Below, one piece after another: positions 1-10,305 of a stretch of 64,000 nucleotides of DNA. The stretch is from Klenkia soli (GTDB taxonomy: Bacteria; Actinomycetota; Actinomycetes; Mycobacteriales; Geodermatophilaceae). The stretch's first letter is position 1. Each line of letters starts with the position of its first letter. Made by a program: the position numbers and the translations under genes. Location: positions 1-64,000 of the forward strand of contig NZ_FNIR01000006.1 in the NCBI RefSeq assembly GCF_900103975.1. The letters run 5' to 3'. Below the pieces are notes generated by a model. That model was not told the origin of the DNA. It ran no database searches and worked only from the letters and a program-made list of their open reading frames with translations.

Positions 1-2
1 TG

Positions 3-410
3 GGCAACGAGGGCATGCCCCGCCGCTACGCCGACTACCTGCCCACGGACGGGTTCACCACGCTGAACACGATCTCCACCATCGGGTCCTTCATCCTCGG
101 GGCCTCCACCATCCCGTTCCTGTACAACGTGGTGAAGTCCTGGAAGTACGGGCAGCTCGCCCTGCGCGATGACCCCTGGGGCCACGGCAACTCCCTGGAA
201 TGGGCCACCTCCAGCCCCCCGCCGCGGCACAACTTCATCGAGATCCCCCGCATCCGCTCCGAACGCCCCGCCTTCGAGCTGCACTACCCCCACCTGCGCG
301 ACCGCCTCGAAGCCGAAGCCCACGCCGGCAAGAAGCACGGCCCCTACGCCAGCGAGATCCTCGACGGCACCGGCAAGCGTCAGGGCGCGACCGACCCCGA
401 CCCGTTCTGA
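3..410 (+). CDS. ctaD: Cytochrome c oxidase subunit I, C-terminal end (partial)
   Basis: Only the last 135 residues lie in the window; the reading frame is open from base 3 and runs in from outside. The product would be the catalytic subunit of the aa3 terminal oxidase in the cytoplasmic membrane. The visible part has the family's ending: [10 protein letters not shown] followed by one last membrane segment (around [14 protein letters not shown]) and then the conserved [16 protein letters not shown] stretch. The hydrophilic tail ends in DPF. The heme and copper ligands are upstream of the window and cannot be checked. A strong hairpin follows the stop. The family call is secure from these signature stretches. 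Confidence 0.95.
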   Translation, partial: GNEGMPRRYADYLPTDGFTTLNTISTIGSFILGASTIPFLYNVVKSWKYGQLALRDDPWGHGNSLEWATSSPPPRHNFIEIPRIRSERPAFELHYPHLRDRLEAEAHAGKKHGPYASEILDGTGKRQGATDPDPF

Positions 411-431
411 TCCGGGCAGCACCCCAGCACC

Positions 432-478
432 GCACGACGACGCCCCGCAGGCCACCGGCCCGCGGGGCGTCGTCGTGC
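432..478 (+). terminator. Strong hairpin terminator after ctaD
   Basis: A perfect 17-bp inverted repeat (432-448 with 462-478) encloses a 13-nt loop, 22 bases after the ctaD stop and 40 bases before serB. The stem is almost pure GC. There is no clear T-run, which is usual for terminators in GC-rich actinobacteria. Confidence 0.8.
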
Positions 479-517
479 CCGGGGTGTGTGCGGGACCGCA
501 CCGCGGCGTCGGGCACC

Positions 518-1759
518 ATGTCCGCCGTGACCGGCCCCGTGCAGGACGCCCCCGTGACCGATGTCCCGCACGCCGGGGCCCTGCTGACGATCACCGGGGC
601 CGACCGGCCGGGTGTGACCGCCCGGCTGTTCGCCGCCCTCGCCGAGCTGCCCGCCCTGGAGGTGGCCGACGTCGAGCAGGTGGTGGTGCACGGCCAGCTG
701 GTGCTCGGCGTCGTGGTCCACGAGCACGGCAGCACCGACGACGACGTCCTGGTCGCGCGGCTGGCACCGCTGGCCGCGCAGGTCGGCGCGGCCACCGGGG
801 TGCACGTCGAGGTGGAGCCGGCGGCCGGGGCCAGCGGACTGGCCGCCGACGGCGTGCGCCGGCACCACGTGATCGTGCTGGGCCGGCCGGTCCCGCCGGA
901 CGCCGTCGGCGGCGCCGCCCGGGCGATCGCCGACGTCGGCGGCAACATCGACGCCATCCGCCGGTTGTCCGACTACCCGGTGACCAGCTTCGAGCTCACG
1001 GTGTCCGGCGCCGAGGCCGCCGCGCTGCGGGCCGCCCTGGGCGCGGTCGCCGCGGCCACCGGCGCGGACATCGCCGTCGAGCAGGTCGGGCTGGCCCGGC
1101 GCAGCAAGCGGCTGATCGTGCTGGACGTCGACTCGACGCTGGTCCGCGGCGAGGTCATCGACGAGCTGGCGGCCCGGGCCGGTCGGGCGGCCGAGGTCGC
1201 CCGCATCACCGCCGCGGCGATGAACGGCGAGCTGGACTTCGAGCAGTCGTTGCGGGCCCGGGTGGCGGCCCTGGCGGGGCTCCCGGTCGGGGTGCTCGAC
1301 GAGGTGCGCGAGCACCTGGTCCTCACCCCGGGTGCCCGCACGTTGATCCGCACGCTGCAGCGGCTCGGGTTCCGCTGCGGGATCGTCTCCGGCGGGTTCA
1401 CGCAGATCACCGACCCGCTGGCGGCCTCGCTGGGGCTGGACTTCGCCGCGGCGAACACCCTGGAGGTCGCCGACGGCGTCCTCACCGGCGGCCTGGTCGG
1501 CGAGATCGTCGACCGCCCGGGCAAGGCCCGGGCGCTGGCCCGGTTCGCCGCGGAGCACGGCATCCCCCTGGACCAGACCGTGGCCGTCGGCGACGGCGCC
1601 AACGACCTGGACATGCTGACCACCGCCGGGCTGGGCATCGCGTTCAACGCCAAGCCCTTCGTGCGGGAGCAGGCGCACACCGCCCTGAACCAGCCCTACC
1701 TGGACGCCGTGCTGCAGGTGCTCGGGTTCACCCGCGACGAGGTCCTCGACGCCGGCTAG
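518..1759 (+). CDS. serB: Phosphoserine phosphatase with tandem ACT domains
   Basis: Catalyses the last step of serine synthesis, phosphoserine to serine, in the cytoplasm. The 413-residue length matches the actinobacterial SerB2 type. The first half shows two ACT-like regulatory units (ITGADRPGVTARLF near residue 25; a second from about 110). The catalytic HAD half starts near residue 200: LDVDSTL supplies the DxD nucleophile pair, followed by VSGGFTQIT, a conserved GKARAL lysine and GDGANDLDML with the metal-binding aspartates. The ATG at 518 is chosen because it begins the ACT region and lies past the upstream hairpin; a longer frame exists but crosses the terminator. It converges on pncA, sharing the bases CTAG at their stops. 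Confidence 0.95.
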   Translation: MSAVTGPVQDAPVTDVPHAGALLTITGADRPGVTARLFAALAELPALEVADVEQVVVHGQLVLGVVVHEHGSTDDDVLVARLAPLAAQVGAATGVHVEVEPAAGASGLAADGVRRHHVIVLGRPVPPDAVGGAARAIADVGGNIDAIRRLSDYPVTSFELTVSGAEAAALRAALGAVAAATGADIAVEQVGLARRSKRLIVLDVDSTLVRGEVIDELAARAGRAAEVARITAAAMNGELDFEQSLRARVAALAGLPVGVLDEVREHLVLTPGARTLIRTLQRLGFRCGIVSGGFTQITDPLAASLGLDFAAANTLEVADGVLTGGLVGEIVDRPGKARALARFAAEHGIPLDQTVAVGDGANDLDMLTTAGLGIAFNAKPFVREQAHTALNQPYLDAVLQVLGFTRDEVLDAG

Positions 1760-2334
1760 AAGTGCTGCGGTTCGCCCTCCAGGTGCACGCCTGCGGCGGC
1801 CAGCTGGTCGAGGGCGGTCCGGGTGGTCTGCTCGGCGACGCCGGCGGTGAGGGGGAGGAGGACGCGGGTGGTGAAACCGTTGTCCACGGCGTCGAGGGCG
1901 GTGGCGCGGACGCAGTGGTCGGTGGCGATGCCCACGACGTCGACCTCGTCGACGTCGTGCCGGCGGAGCCAGTCGGCCAGGCCGACGCCATCGGACGAAC
2001 CCTCGAAGCCCGAGTAGGCGGCGGCGTGCTCGCCCTTGTCGAAGACCGCCCGCAGGGTGCCGCGGTCGAGGTCGGGGTGCAGCTCCACGCCGGAGGTGCC
2101 GACGACGCAGTGCCGCGGCCAGGTGTCGGTGAAGTCCGGGGTGTCGGAGAAGTGGTCGCCGGGGTCGACGTGGTGGTCGCGGGTGGCGACGACGTGCGCG
2201 TACTCGCCGCGCTCGAGCCCCTGCCCGGCGTGGGCGGTGATGGCCCGGGCCACCGCGGCGCCGCCGGCCACGGCCAGGCTGCCGCCCTCGCAGAAGTCGT
2301 TCTGCACGTCCACCACGATCAGCGCCTTGGTCAC
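1756..2334 (-). CDS. pncA: Nicotinamidase
   Basis: Hydrolyses nicotinamide to nicotinate for NAD salvage. The 192-residue isochorismatase-fold protein shows the catalytic triad context: DVQNDF near the N-terminus (Asp), FDKGEHAAAYSGF (Lys) and GIATDHCVRATALDA (nucleophilic Cys). The metal-binding DHHVDPGDHF stretch is intact. The GTG at 2334 is taken as the start because it overlaps the pncB stop in a GTGA junction and gives the usual [14 protein letters not shown] beginning; an upstream ATG at 2379 would lie inside pncB. The product is the next enzyme's substrate supplier, so the pair is an NAD-salvage operon. Confidence 0.95.
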   Translation of the reverse strand: MTKALIVVDVQNDFCEGGSLAVAGGAAVARAITAHAGQGLERGEYAHVVATRDHHVDPGDHFSDTPDFTDTWPRHCVVGTSGVELHPDLDRGTLRAVFDKGEHAAAYSGFEGSSDGVGLADWLRRHDVDEVDVVGIATDHCVRATALDAVDNGFTTRVLLPLTAGVAEQTTRTALDQLAAAGVHLEGEPQHF

Positions 2335-3614
2335 GCGTCGACCGTATCGATCGCCGGCTCGCCCCGGGACAGCGACCACGCCTCGGGCGGCATCGTCGTC
2401 CGCACCTGCTCGTGGTGGTCGCGGGCGGCGCGCAGCCAGGCCACCGGGTCGAGGTCGGCGACGGGTCGGCCGGCCCGGACGAGGGGGACCAGCAGGTCGC
2501 GGTCGCCGTCCAGGCGGGCGACGTCGCCGGGCACGACCACCTCGGCGGTGGCGGTGCCGGCGGCGTCGTGCCGCCGGACGGCGGACTTGCGGCCGCCCAC
2601 CGACCGCTTGCCCTCGGCGGTCTTGGCCACCGGGACGCCGTCCCGCTCGACCAGCTTGTAGACCATGCCGGCGGTGGGGGAGCCCGAGCCGGTGACCAGG
2701 GAGGTGCCCACCCCGTAGCCGTCGACGGGGGCGGCGGCCAGGGCGGCGATGGCGTGCTCGTCGAGGTCGCTGGTGACCGTGACCCGGGTGCGGTGGGCGC
2801 CGAGGGAGTCCAGCAGCTCCCGGGCCTGCACCGCCAGCGAGCCCAGGTCACCGGAGTCCAGCCGGACCGCGCCCAGCTCGGGGCCGGCCACCTCGATCGC
2901 CGTGCGGATGCCCTGCAGCGTGTCGTAGGTGTCCACGAGCAGCGTCGTCCCGGTGCCCAGGGTGTCGACCTGGGCGCGGAAGGCGGCGGCCTCGTCGTCG
3001 TGCAGCAGGGTGAAGGCGTGCGCGCTGGTGCCCGCCGTGGGCACGCCGTAGCGGGCGCCGGCGGCCAGGTTGGAGGTCGAGCCGAACCCGACCAACCACG
3101 CCGCCCGCGCCGCGGCGACCGCGGCCTCCTCGTGGGTGCGGCGGGACCCCATCTCGATGCAGGGTCGACCCCCGGCGGCGCCGATCATCCGGGTGGCGGC
3201 CGAGGCGATCGCGCTGTCGTGGTTGAGGACCGACAGCACCAGCGTCTCCAGCAGCACCGCCTGGCCGAACGGTGCGCGCACGGTGAGCACGGGGGAGCCG
3301 GGGAAGTAGAACTCGCCCTCGGCGTAGCCGTCGACGTCCCCGGTGAACTCGACGTCGGCCAGCCAGGCCAGCAGGGTCGGGTCGGTGATGCCCTGGGCCC
3401 GCACGGCGGCCAGGTCGTCGTCCCCGAACCGGAAGTCGGCCAGCGCCTCCAGCAGCCGGCCCGTGCCGGCGAGCACGCCGTACCGCCGGCCGTGGGGGAG
3501 CCGGCGGGCGAACACCTCGAACACGCAGTCCCGGTCGGCGGTGCCGTCGGCGAGCGCGGCGGCCACCATGGTCAGCTCGTACCGGTCGGTCAGCAACACC
3601 GGGCTGGAGGACAT
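2331..3614 (-). CDS. pncB: Nicotinate phosphoribosyltransferase
   Basis: Converts nicotinate and PRPP to nicotinate mononucleotide, following PncA in the Preiss-Handler salvage route. The protein is 427 residues from the ATG at 3614 ([17 protein letters not shown]), which is the standard start of this family; the frame is open further upstream but crosses the divergent clpS promoter. Family marks include the STSN motif, [11 protein letters not shown] with the histidine that is phosphorylated, RLDSGDL and the [11 protein letters not shown] loop. It is the first gene of the pncB-pncA unit and diverges from clpS, the same arrangement as mycobacterial pncB1 and clpS. Confidence 0.95.
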   Translation of the reverse strand: MSSSPVLLTDRYELTMVAAALADGTADRDCVFEVFARRLPHGRRYGVLAGTGRLLEALADFRFGDDDLAAVRAQGITDPTLLAWLADVEFTGDVDGYAEGEFYFPGSPVLTVRAPFGQAVLLETLVLSVLNHDSAIASAATRMIGAAGGRPCIEMGSRRTHEEAAVAAARAAWLVGFGSTSNLAAGARYGVPTAGTSAHAFTLLHDDEAAAFRAQVDTLGTGTTLLVDTYDTLQGIRTAIEVAGPELGAVRLDSGDLGSLAVQARELLDSLGAHRTRVTVTSDLDEHAIAALAAAPVDGYGVGTSLVTGSGSPTAGMVYKLVERDGVPVAKTAEGKRSVGGRKSAVRRHDAAGTATAEVVVPGDVARLDGDRDLLVPLVRAGRPVADLDPVAWLRAARDHHEQVRTTMPPEAWSLSRGEPAIDTVDA

Positions 3615-3626
3615 GGGAGGGGAGCC

Positions 3627-3632
3627 TAGAGT
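3627..3632 (+). promoter_or_regulatory. -10 box of clpS (leaderless type)
   Basis: TAGAGT fits TANNNT and is followed after 7 nt by the GTG at 3640, so the transcript would begin at or near the start codon. Confidence 0.6.
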
Positions 3633-3639
3633 GGGCTGC

Positions 3640-3936
3640 GTGGCCGGACCGATGGCGCCCGAGCGGACGACCGAGACCACCACGGATGCCGAGCACGAGC
3701 TCGACCGCCCGTGGGTGACGGTGGTCTGGGACGACCCGGTCAACCTGATGACCTACGTGACCTTCGTGCTCCAGGACCTCTTCGGCTACGACGAGCAGAA
3801 GGCGACCACGCTCATGCTCCAGGTGCACCACGAGGGCAAGGCGGTCGTGAGCTCCGGCCCGCGCGAGAAGATGGAGCACGACACCAGCCGGCTGCACGCC
3901 TACGGCCTGTGGGCCACCTACCAGAAGGACTCATGA
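3640..3936 (+). CDS. clpS: ClpS, ATP-dependent Clp protease adaptor
   Basis: Delivers N-degron substrates to the ClpC/ClpA-ClpP protease. The ClpS core is plain: [21 protein letters not shown], then [17 protein letters not shown], ending in [11 protein letters not shown]. These hold the helix and the pocket residues that bind the substrate N-terminus. The GTG at 3640 gives 98 residues and is preferred because a TANNNT box ends 7 nt before it; an ATG at 3652 would remove four residues and is possible. The stop overlaps the DUF2017 start by ATGA, so the two are translated together, as in mycobacteria. Confidence 0.93.
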   Translation: MAGPMAPERTTETTTDAEHELDRPWVTVVWDDPVNLMTYVTFVLQDLFGYDEQKATTLMLQVHHEGKAVVSSGPREKMEHDTSRLHAYGLWATYQKDS

Positions 3937-4412
3937 GGCCGTTCCGCCGGCAGGGCGACCACGTCGACGCCTGGCTGTCGCCCGCCGAGTGCCAGGTGCT
4001 CACGCTGCTGCTCGACCAGCTCGAGCAGGTGCTGGCCGACGACGCCCCCGGCGACACCGTCCGCGAGCGGCTGTTCCCGGCCGGCCACGCTTCCGACGCC
4101 GACATCGCCGCGGACTACCGCGACCTCACCGAGTCGTCGCTGCGCGAGGGCAAGACCGGCGACCTCGCGCTCGTCCGGGCCTCGGTGCCCGACGGCGGGG
4201 GCGTCCGGTTGGACGACGACCAGGCCCGCGCCTGGCTGCGCACGACCAACGACCTCCGGCTTGCCCTGGGCACCCGGATGGGCATCACGGCGCAGACCGG
4301 ACCGCCCGACCCCGACGACCCGTCGCAGGAGATGTCGGTCTACCAGTGGCTCACCGCGGTGCAGGGCTCGCTCGTCGACGCGTTCGTGGCCGGCGGGGCC
4401 CGCCGGACGTGA
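3933..4412 (+). CDS. DUF2017 family protein
   Basis: A 159-residue soluble protein of the DUF2017 family, whose function is not established. It begins [11 protein letters not shown] and is mostly helical, with an acidic middle, and ends with a conserved-looking [18 protein letters not shown] segment. The start ATG overlaps the clpS stop (ATGA), and this clpS-DUF2017 coupling is conserved across actinobacteria, which suggests a role near ClpS or the Clp protease; that link is inference from context. Its last 62 bases overlap the 3' end of a converging membrane gene. Confidence 0.85.
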   Translation: MRPFRRQGDHVDAWLSPAECQVLTLLLDQLEQVLADDAPGDTVRERLFPAGHASDADIAADYRDLTESSLREGKTGDLALVRASVPDGGGVRLDDDQARAWLRTTNDLRLALGTRMGITAQTGPPDPDDPSQEMSVYQWLTAVQGSLVDAFVAGGARRT

Positions 4413-4710
4413 GCACGACCAGGGCGGCGAGCAGCAGGTCCAGCACGAACGCCACGTAGACCAGGCTCGGCAGGTCGTGGAGGTCGCGGACCACGGCCCC
4501 GATCGTGGCGACCAGCACCAGGGCCGACAGCGCCAGGATCAGCAGCAGCCCCAGGGTGCGGCCGACGACCACGACCACGAACTCCGAGCGGCTGCCGCCG
4601 ACCGTGCGCAGGCTGCGCGGACCGCGCCGGGTGAGCCGGCGACCGCCGACCACCAGAGCGGGCAGCGCCACCAGCGCGACGACGACGGCCATCAGGACCT
4701 GGATCACCAC
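4351..4710 (-). CDS. Small integral membrane protein, unknown function
   Basis: About 119 residues from the GTG at 4710. Three hydrophobic segments are visible: VLMAVVVALVALPALVVGG at the N-terminus, GRTLGLLLILALSALVLVA in the middle and [17 protein letters not shown] near the end, with a basic tail (PRRPRTRRR). The N-terminal segment followed by RR suggests the N-terminus is outside or in a short hairpin. The start is uncertain: GTG at 4710 and 4707 are both open and the longer frame to 4815 has a low-complexity beginning. The 3' end runs 62 bases into DUF2017 on the other strand. I do not recognise the family. Confidence 0.55.
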   Translation of the reverse strand: MVIQVLMAVVVALVALPALVVGGRRLTRRGPRSLRTVGGSRSEFVVVVVGRTLGLLLILALSALVLVATIGAVVRDLHDLPSLVYVAFVLDLLLAALVVLTSGGPRRPRTRRRASPAPR

Positions 4711-4791
4711 GAGCGCACCACGATCCGGGACCGTACCGTCTGCGCGACCCCGGCCCCGGCCACCGTGTGCCGAGGAGGGGTGTGCGGGCCG

Positions 4792-4797
4792 TAGACT
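4792..4797 (+). promoter_or_regulatory. -10 box of mec (leaderless type)
   Basis: TAGACT, a good TANNNT box, is spaced 7 nt from the GTG start of mec at 4805. Confidence 0.65.
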
Positions 4798-4804
4798 GCC
4801 CGGC

Positions 4805-5278
4805 GTGCTGCGCATCGACCGGGCGTCCTACGACGCGATCGTCGCGCACGCCCGGCGTGACCACCCGGACGAGGCCTGCGGCGTCGTGGCCGGTCCCGAG
4901 GGCAGCGACCGCCCCGAGCGGTTCATCCCGATGCTGAACGCTGCGCGGTCGCCCACGTTCTACGAGTTCGACAGCGGTGACCTGCTGCGGCTGTACCGCG
5001 AGATGGACGACCGGGACGAGGTCCCCGTGGTCGTCTACCACTCCCACACCGCCACCGAGGCCCACCCCTCGCGCACCGACATCAGCTACGCGTCCGAGCC
5101 GTTCGCGCACTACGTGCTGGTCTCCACCCGCGAGCACGGCGACCAGACCGGGCTGGTCGGCGACGTCGTCGAGTTCCGCAGCTTCCGGATCGTCGACGGC
5201 GTCGTCACCGAGGAGGACGTCGACGTCGTCGAGTCCTACCTGTTCGGGCACTCGCCCACCACCGTCGTCTACGACTGA
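4805..5278 (+). CDS. mec: Mec-type JAMM metalloprotease (CysO-cysteine hydrolase)
   Basis: Releases cysteine from the CysO-cysteine adduct, the last step of the CysO-dependent cysteine pathway. The 157-residue MPN/JAB1 domain carries the zinc motif: a glutamate in HPDEACGVVAG and YHSHTATEAHPSRTDI, giving HxH and the distal aspartate. The GTG at 4805 follows a leaderless -10 box; the ORF is open upstream but nothing supports an earlier start. It leads a cluster with cysO and cysM in the same order as mycobacterial Rv1334-Rv1336. About 96 bases separate it from cysO. Confidence 0.9.
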   Translation: MLRIDRASYDAIVAHARRDHPDEACGVVAGPEGSDRPERFIPMLNAARSPTFYEFDSGDLLRLYREMDDRDEVPVVVYHSHTATEAHPSRTDISYASEPFAHYVLVSTREHGDQTGLVGDVVEFRSFRIVDGVVTEEDVDVVESYLFGHSPTTVVYD

Positions 5279-5318
5279 ACCGGAATGCCGGTCACGCGCT
5301 GACCGTTCGCTCCCGTAG

Positions 5319-7282
<1,964 letters not shown>

Positions 7283-7293
7283 CCTTCCCCCCG

Positions 7294-8100
7294 ATGGGGA
7301 CCGCACCGAGCGCCGACGCGCCCCTCGGGGTGTTCGACTCCGGGGTGGGCGGGTTGACCGTCGTCCGGGCGATCCTCGACCAGCTGCCGCACGAGGCGGT
7401 CCGGTACGTCGGGGACACCCGCAACGGGCCCTACGGACCGCTGCCCATCGCCGAGGTCCGCCGGCACTCCCTGGCCGTCATGGACGACCTGGTCGAGGCC
7501 GGCGTGAAGATGCTGGTGGTGGCCTGCAACTCGGCCAGCGCGGCCTGCCTGCGCGACGCCCGCGAGCGGTACGACGTCCCGGTGGTGGAGGTCGTGCTGC
7601 CGGCGGTCCGGCGCGCGACCGCCGCCACCCGCAGCGGCCGGGTCGGGGTCATCGGCACGACCGCCACGGTCACCTCCGGGGCCTACGCCGACGCATTCGC
7701 CGCCGCCCCGCACATCACGGTGACCAGCGCCGCCTGCCCGAGCTTCGTGGACTTCGTCGAGCGCGGGGTCACCAGCGGCCGTCAGCTGCTGGGGCTGGCG
7801 CAGTCCTACCTCGAGCCGCTGCTGGCCGCCGACGTCGACACCGTCGTGCTGGGCTGCACCCACTACCCGCTGCTGACCGGCGTGCTGTCGCTGGTGCTCG
7901 GCCCGGAGGTGACGCTGGTGTCCAGCGCCGAGGAGACCGCCCAGGACGTCTACCGGGTGCTCACCGGTGCCGACCTGCTCCGGCCCGACGACGCGCTGCC
8001 CCCGCGGCACGCCTTCCTGGCCACGGGCGACCCCGAGCCCTTCGCCCGGCTGGGCCGGCGGTTCCTCGGCCCGGTGGTCGACACCGTGGTGGCGGCATGA
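7294..8100 (+). CDS. murI: Glutamate racemase
   Basis: Makes D-glutamate for peptidoglycan. The 268-residue protein starts with the family's [13 protein letters not shown] stretch and carries both catalytic cysteines: [11 protein letters not shown] near residue 77 and [10 protein letters not shown] near residue 190. The ATG at 7294 follows a leaderless -10 box. Its stop overlaps the next gene's start (ATGA), giving a murI-MBL pair as in mycobacteria (Rv1338-Rv1339). Confidence 0.95.
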   Translation: MGTAPSADAPLGVFDSGVGGLTVVRAILDQLPHEAVRYVGDTRNGPYGPLPIAEVRRHSLAVMDDLVEAGVKMLVVACNSASAACLRDARERYDVPVVEVVLPAVRRATAATRSGRVGVIGTTATVTSGAYADAFAAAPHITVTSAACPSFVDFVERGVTSGRQLLGLAQSYLEPLLAADVDTVVLGCTHYPLLTGVLSLVLGPEVTLVSSAEETAQDVYRVLTGADLLRPDDALPPRHAFLATGDPEPFARLGRRFLGPVVDTVVAA

Positions 8101-8837
8101 GGCTCACCGTCGTCGGCTGCTCCGGCTCGGGTCCGGGGCCCGACTCGCCCGCCTCCTGCTACCTCGTCGAGCACGAGGGCCACCGGTTGGTGCTGGACCT
8201 GGGCAGCGGGGCGTTCGGCACGCTGCAGAAGGTGCTGCCCCCGGACGACGTGGACGCCGTCCTGCTGTCCCACCTGCACGCCGACCACTGCCTGGACGTC
8301 GCCCCGTTCGTGGTCTGGCGCCGGTACTCGGGGCTGACCACCCGCGGGCCGGTTCCGCTGTACGCACCGGTGGGCGCCGACCGGCGGCTGCGGCTGGCCT
8401 ACGACCTGTCCGACGGGCCGATCGACGACGTCTTCGAGGTGTTCGGCATCGGCCCGGGGTCGTGGGAGCTCGGGCCCTTCCGGGTCGAGACGGCACGCAC
8501 CGCGCACCCGGTCGAGTGCTACGCCTTCCGGCTCACCGCAGGCGGCCGGTCGCTGGTCTACACCGGCGACACCGGGGTCTGCCCGGCGGTCGTCGAGCTG
8601 GCCCGCGGCGCCGACCTGCTGCTGGCCGAGGCGGCGCACCCCGACGTCCCCGGCCTGCCGCCGGATCTCCACCTCACCGGCCGCGAGGCCGGGGAGCACG
8701 CCCGGGATGCCGGGGTGGGCCGGTTGCTGCTCACCCACGTGCCCTCCTGGGTGGACCCGCAGGCCCAGCTGGCCGACGCCCGTGCGGTCTTCCCGGCGAC
8801 CGAGCTCGTCGGCCCGCTCGCGGTGTACGAGGTCTGA
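8097..8837 (+). CDS. MBL-fold phosphodiesterase, Rv1339-like
   Basis: A 246-residue metallo-beta-lactamase fold enzyme. The metal motif [10 protein letters not shown] (HxHxDH), YTGDTG (bridging aspartate) and LLTHVPSW (terminal histidine) are intact. It begins [20 protein letters not shown], typical of the group that includes Mycobacterium tuberculosis Rv1339, which has been reported as a cAMP phosphodiesterase. Position right after murI supports orthology. Whether this protein acts on cAMP or another phosphodiester is not shown by the sequence. It overlaps murI and touches the next start by one base. Confidence 0.88.
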   Translation: MRLTVVGCSGSGPGPDSPASCYLVEHEGHRLVLDLGSGAFGTLQKVLPPDDVDAVLLSHLHADHCLDVAPFVVWRRYSGLTTRGPVPLYAPVGADRRLRLAYDLSDGPIDDVFEVFGIGPGSWELGPFRVETARTAHPVECYAFRLTAGGRSLVYTGDTGVCPAVVELARGADLLLAEAAHPDVPGLPPDLHLTGREAGEHARDAGVGRLLLTHVPSWVDPQAQLADARAVFPATELVGPLAVYEV

Positions 8838-9796
8838 TGGCGCCCGCCCGGGAGGAACGCGACGGCGTCACGTTCTCCTCGCTGGACGCCGAGGTCGGCG
8901 ACGGGCTCGGGGTGACCAAGCGGGCACTGCTCGACCACTACGACGCGTTCGCCGACCGACTGGTGCCGCTGCTGGCAGGCCGGCCGCTGACCATGGTCCG
9001 CATCCGGCCCGGCGCCGCGGCGTTCGTGCAGCGGGACATCCCCAAGGGCGCGCCCGACTGGGTGCGCACGGTGGCCACGTGGTCCGACCGCACGCGGCGC
9101 GAGGTGCACCAGGTGCTGGCCGAGGACCGCCGAACCCTGCTGTGGCTGGCCAACCAGCGGGCGGTCGAGCTGCACGTGCCGTTCTCGCCGGTGGTCGACG
9201 GCGCCTTCGCCGAGCCCACCGGGCTGGTCCTCGACCTCGACCCGCCCGAGGACGGCGACTTCGCGGCGGTGGTGGCGGTGGCCCGGTTGGCCCGCCGGGC
9301 GCTGGCCGACGCGGGGCTGGCCGCGGCGGTGAAGACCACCGGGTCCAGCGGGCTGCACCTCGTCGTCCCGGTGCACGGGTCCTCCCACGAGGACGTCGCC
9401 GCGGCCACCCGGGCGCTGGCCTCCCGGACCGCGGCCCTGGACCCTGCGCTGGCGACCGTGGAGTACGTGGTGGCCGAGCGCGGCGAGCGGGTGTTCGTGG
9501 ACTCCACCCGATCGGGTCGCGGCACGATCGCCGTCGCCTACTCACCCCGTGCCCGACCCGGCCTGCCGATCTCGGCGCCGGTCGGCTGGGACGACCTCGA
9601 CGGGGCCACCCCACGCGGGCTCACCGTCACCGATGCCGCCGACCGGATCTCCGGCGACCCGTGGGCGGATGCGCTGCCGGAGCCGCAGACGCTGCCGGCC
9701 GACCTGGTCGCCGAGGGCCACACCATCCCGGTCGCCCGGGTCGCCGCGATGCACGAGGGCAAGCGCCGCAAGAAGGCGGCCGAGGAGGGTCGGTGA
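8837..9796 (+). CDS. LigD-type polymerase (archaeo-eukaryotic primase domain), stand-alone
   Basis: A 319-residue single-domain protein of the LigD polymerase family used in bacterial end joining. The catalytic DLDPPED stretch gives the DxD metal site near residue 133, KTTGSSGLHLVVPV holds the conserved SGxGLH loop, and FVDSTRSGRGTIAVAYSPR carries the later conserved aspartate and arginines. There is no ligase or nuclease part, so it is the polymerase-only form; such paralogues are common in actinobacteria, usually alongside a Ku and ligase elsewhere. No ku gene lies in the window. The start ATG overlaps the previous stop (TGATG). Confidence 0.9.
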   Translation: MAPAREERDGVTFSSLDAEVGDGLGVTKRALLDHYDAFADRLVPLLAGRPLTMVRIRPGAAAFVQRDIPKGAPDWVRTVATWSDRTRREVHQVLAEDRRTLLWLANQRAVELHVPFSPVVDGAFAEPTGLVLDLDPPEDGDFAAVVAVARLARRALADAGLAAAVKTTGSSGLHLVVPVHGSSHEDVAAATRALASRTAALDPALATVEYVVAERGERVFVDSTRSGRGTIAVAYSPRARPGLPISAPVGWDDLDGATPRGLTVTDAADRISGDPWADALPEPQTLPADLVAEGHTIPVARVAAMHEGKRRKKAAEEGR

Positions 9797-10167
9797 GGCG
9801 GCTGCCCACGGCGGTGGCCGCTGCCCTGCTGGCCGTGCTGACCGCGGCGTTCCACCTCGCCGTCCTCGGGTGGGACACCGGGTACGACGTCGATGCGACG
9901 ACCGGCCAGGTCTCGGGGCCCTACGCGGTCTGGCAGGTGGTGCTGGTGGGGGTGCTCCTCCTGCTGCTGGGGCTGGCCGCGTCGTGGCGGGGCCCGGCGT
10001 GGTTGGTCGCCGTCGTCCCGGTGGTGTTCACGGTGGCCTGGTCGGTGTCCGCCGCGACCGCGCCGGACGGCGACGGGCTGTGGCCGGTGGGTGCCGTGCT
10101 GGTGGCGGTCGGCACCGGTGTCGGCGCGTGGGTGTGCCGGCGCCTGGTCGGGGCGCTCCGGCGCTGA
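9793..10167 (+). CDS. Membrane protein, unknown function
   Basis: About 124 residues starting at a GTG that overlaps the preceding stop. Four hydrophobic segments are visible: residues ~5-25, VWQVVLVGVLLLLLGLAA, WLVAVVPVVFTVAWSVSA and VGAVLVAVGTGVGAWV, with a short charged C-terminus (RRLVGALRR). No motif is recognisable. It is the last gene of the murI run, and its coupling with the polymerase looks like simple gene packing rather than a functional sign. Confidence 0.7.
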   Translation: MRRLPTAVAAALLAVLTAAFHLAVLGWDTGYDVDATTGQVSGPYAVWQVVLVGVLLLLLGLAASWRGPAWLVAVVPVVFTVAWSVSAATAPDGDGLWPVGAVLVAVGTGVGAWVCRRLVGALRR

Positions 10168-10305
10168 CCGGCCCGAGAACGCCTTCGCGGTGCTGGAGCG
10201 CTGAGCAGGCTTGACCGTGCGCAGGCGGCCGGTGACCGAACATGACCTGCTCAGCGGCCTGTTCACGGGCCCGGAAATGTCGTACCCCTCTGGTGGAGTG
10301 AGCCC

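Noticed and set aside
169-2661. 830-residue plus-strand frame
   Set aside because: Arg/Pro/Gly-rich shadow of serB, pncA and pncB; no domain, and the true genes explain the region.
4730-4735. TACGGT as the -10 box of the small membrane gene at 4710
   Set aside because: It lies 19 nt from the in-frame GTG; the GTG at leaderless distance is out of frame.
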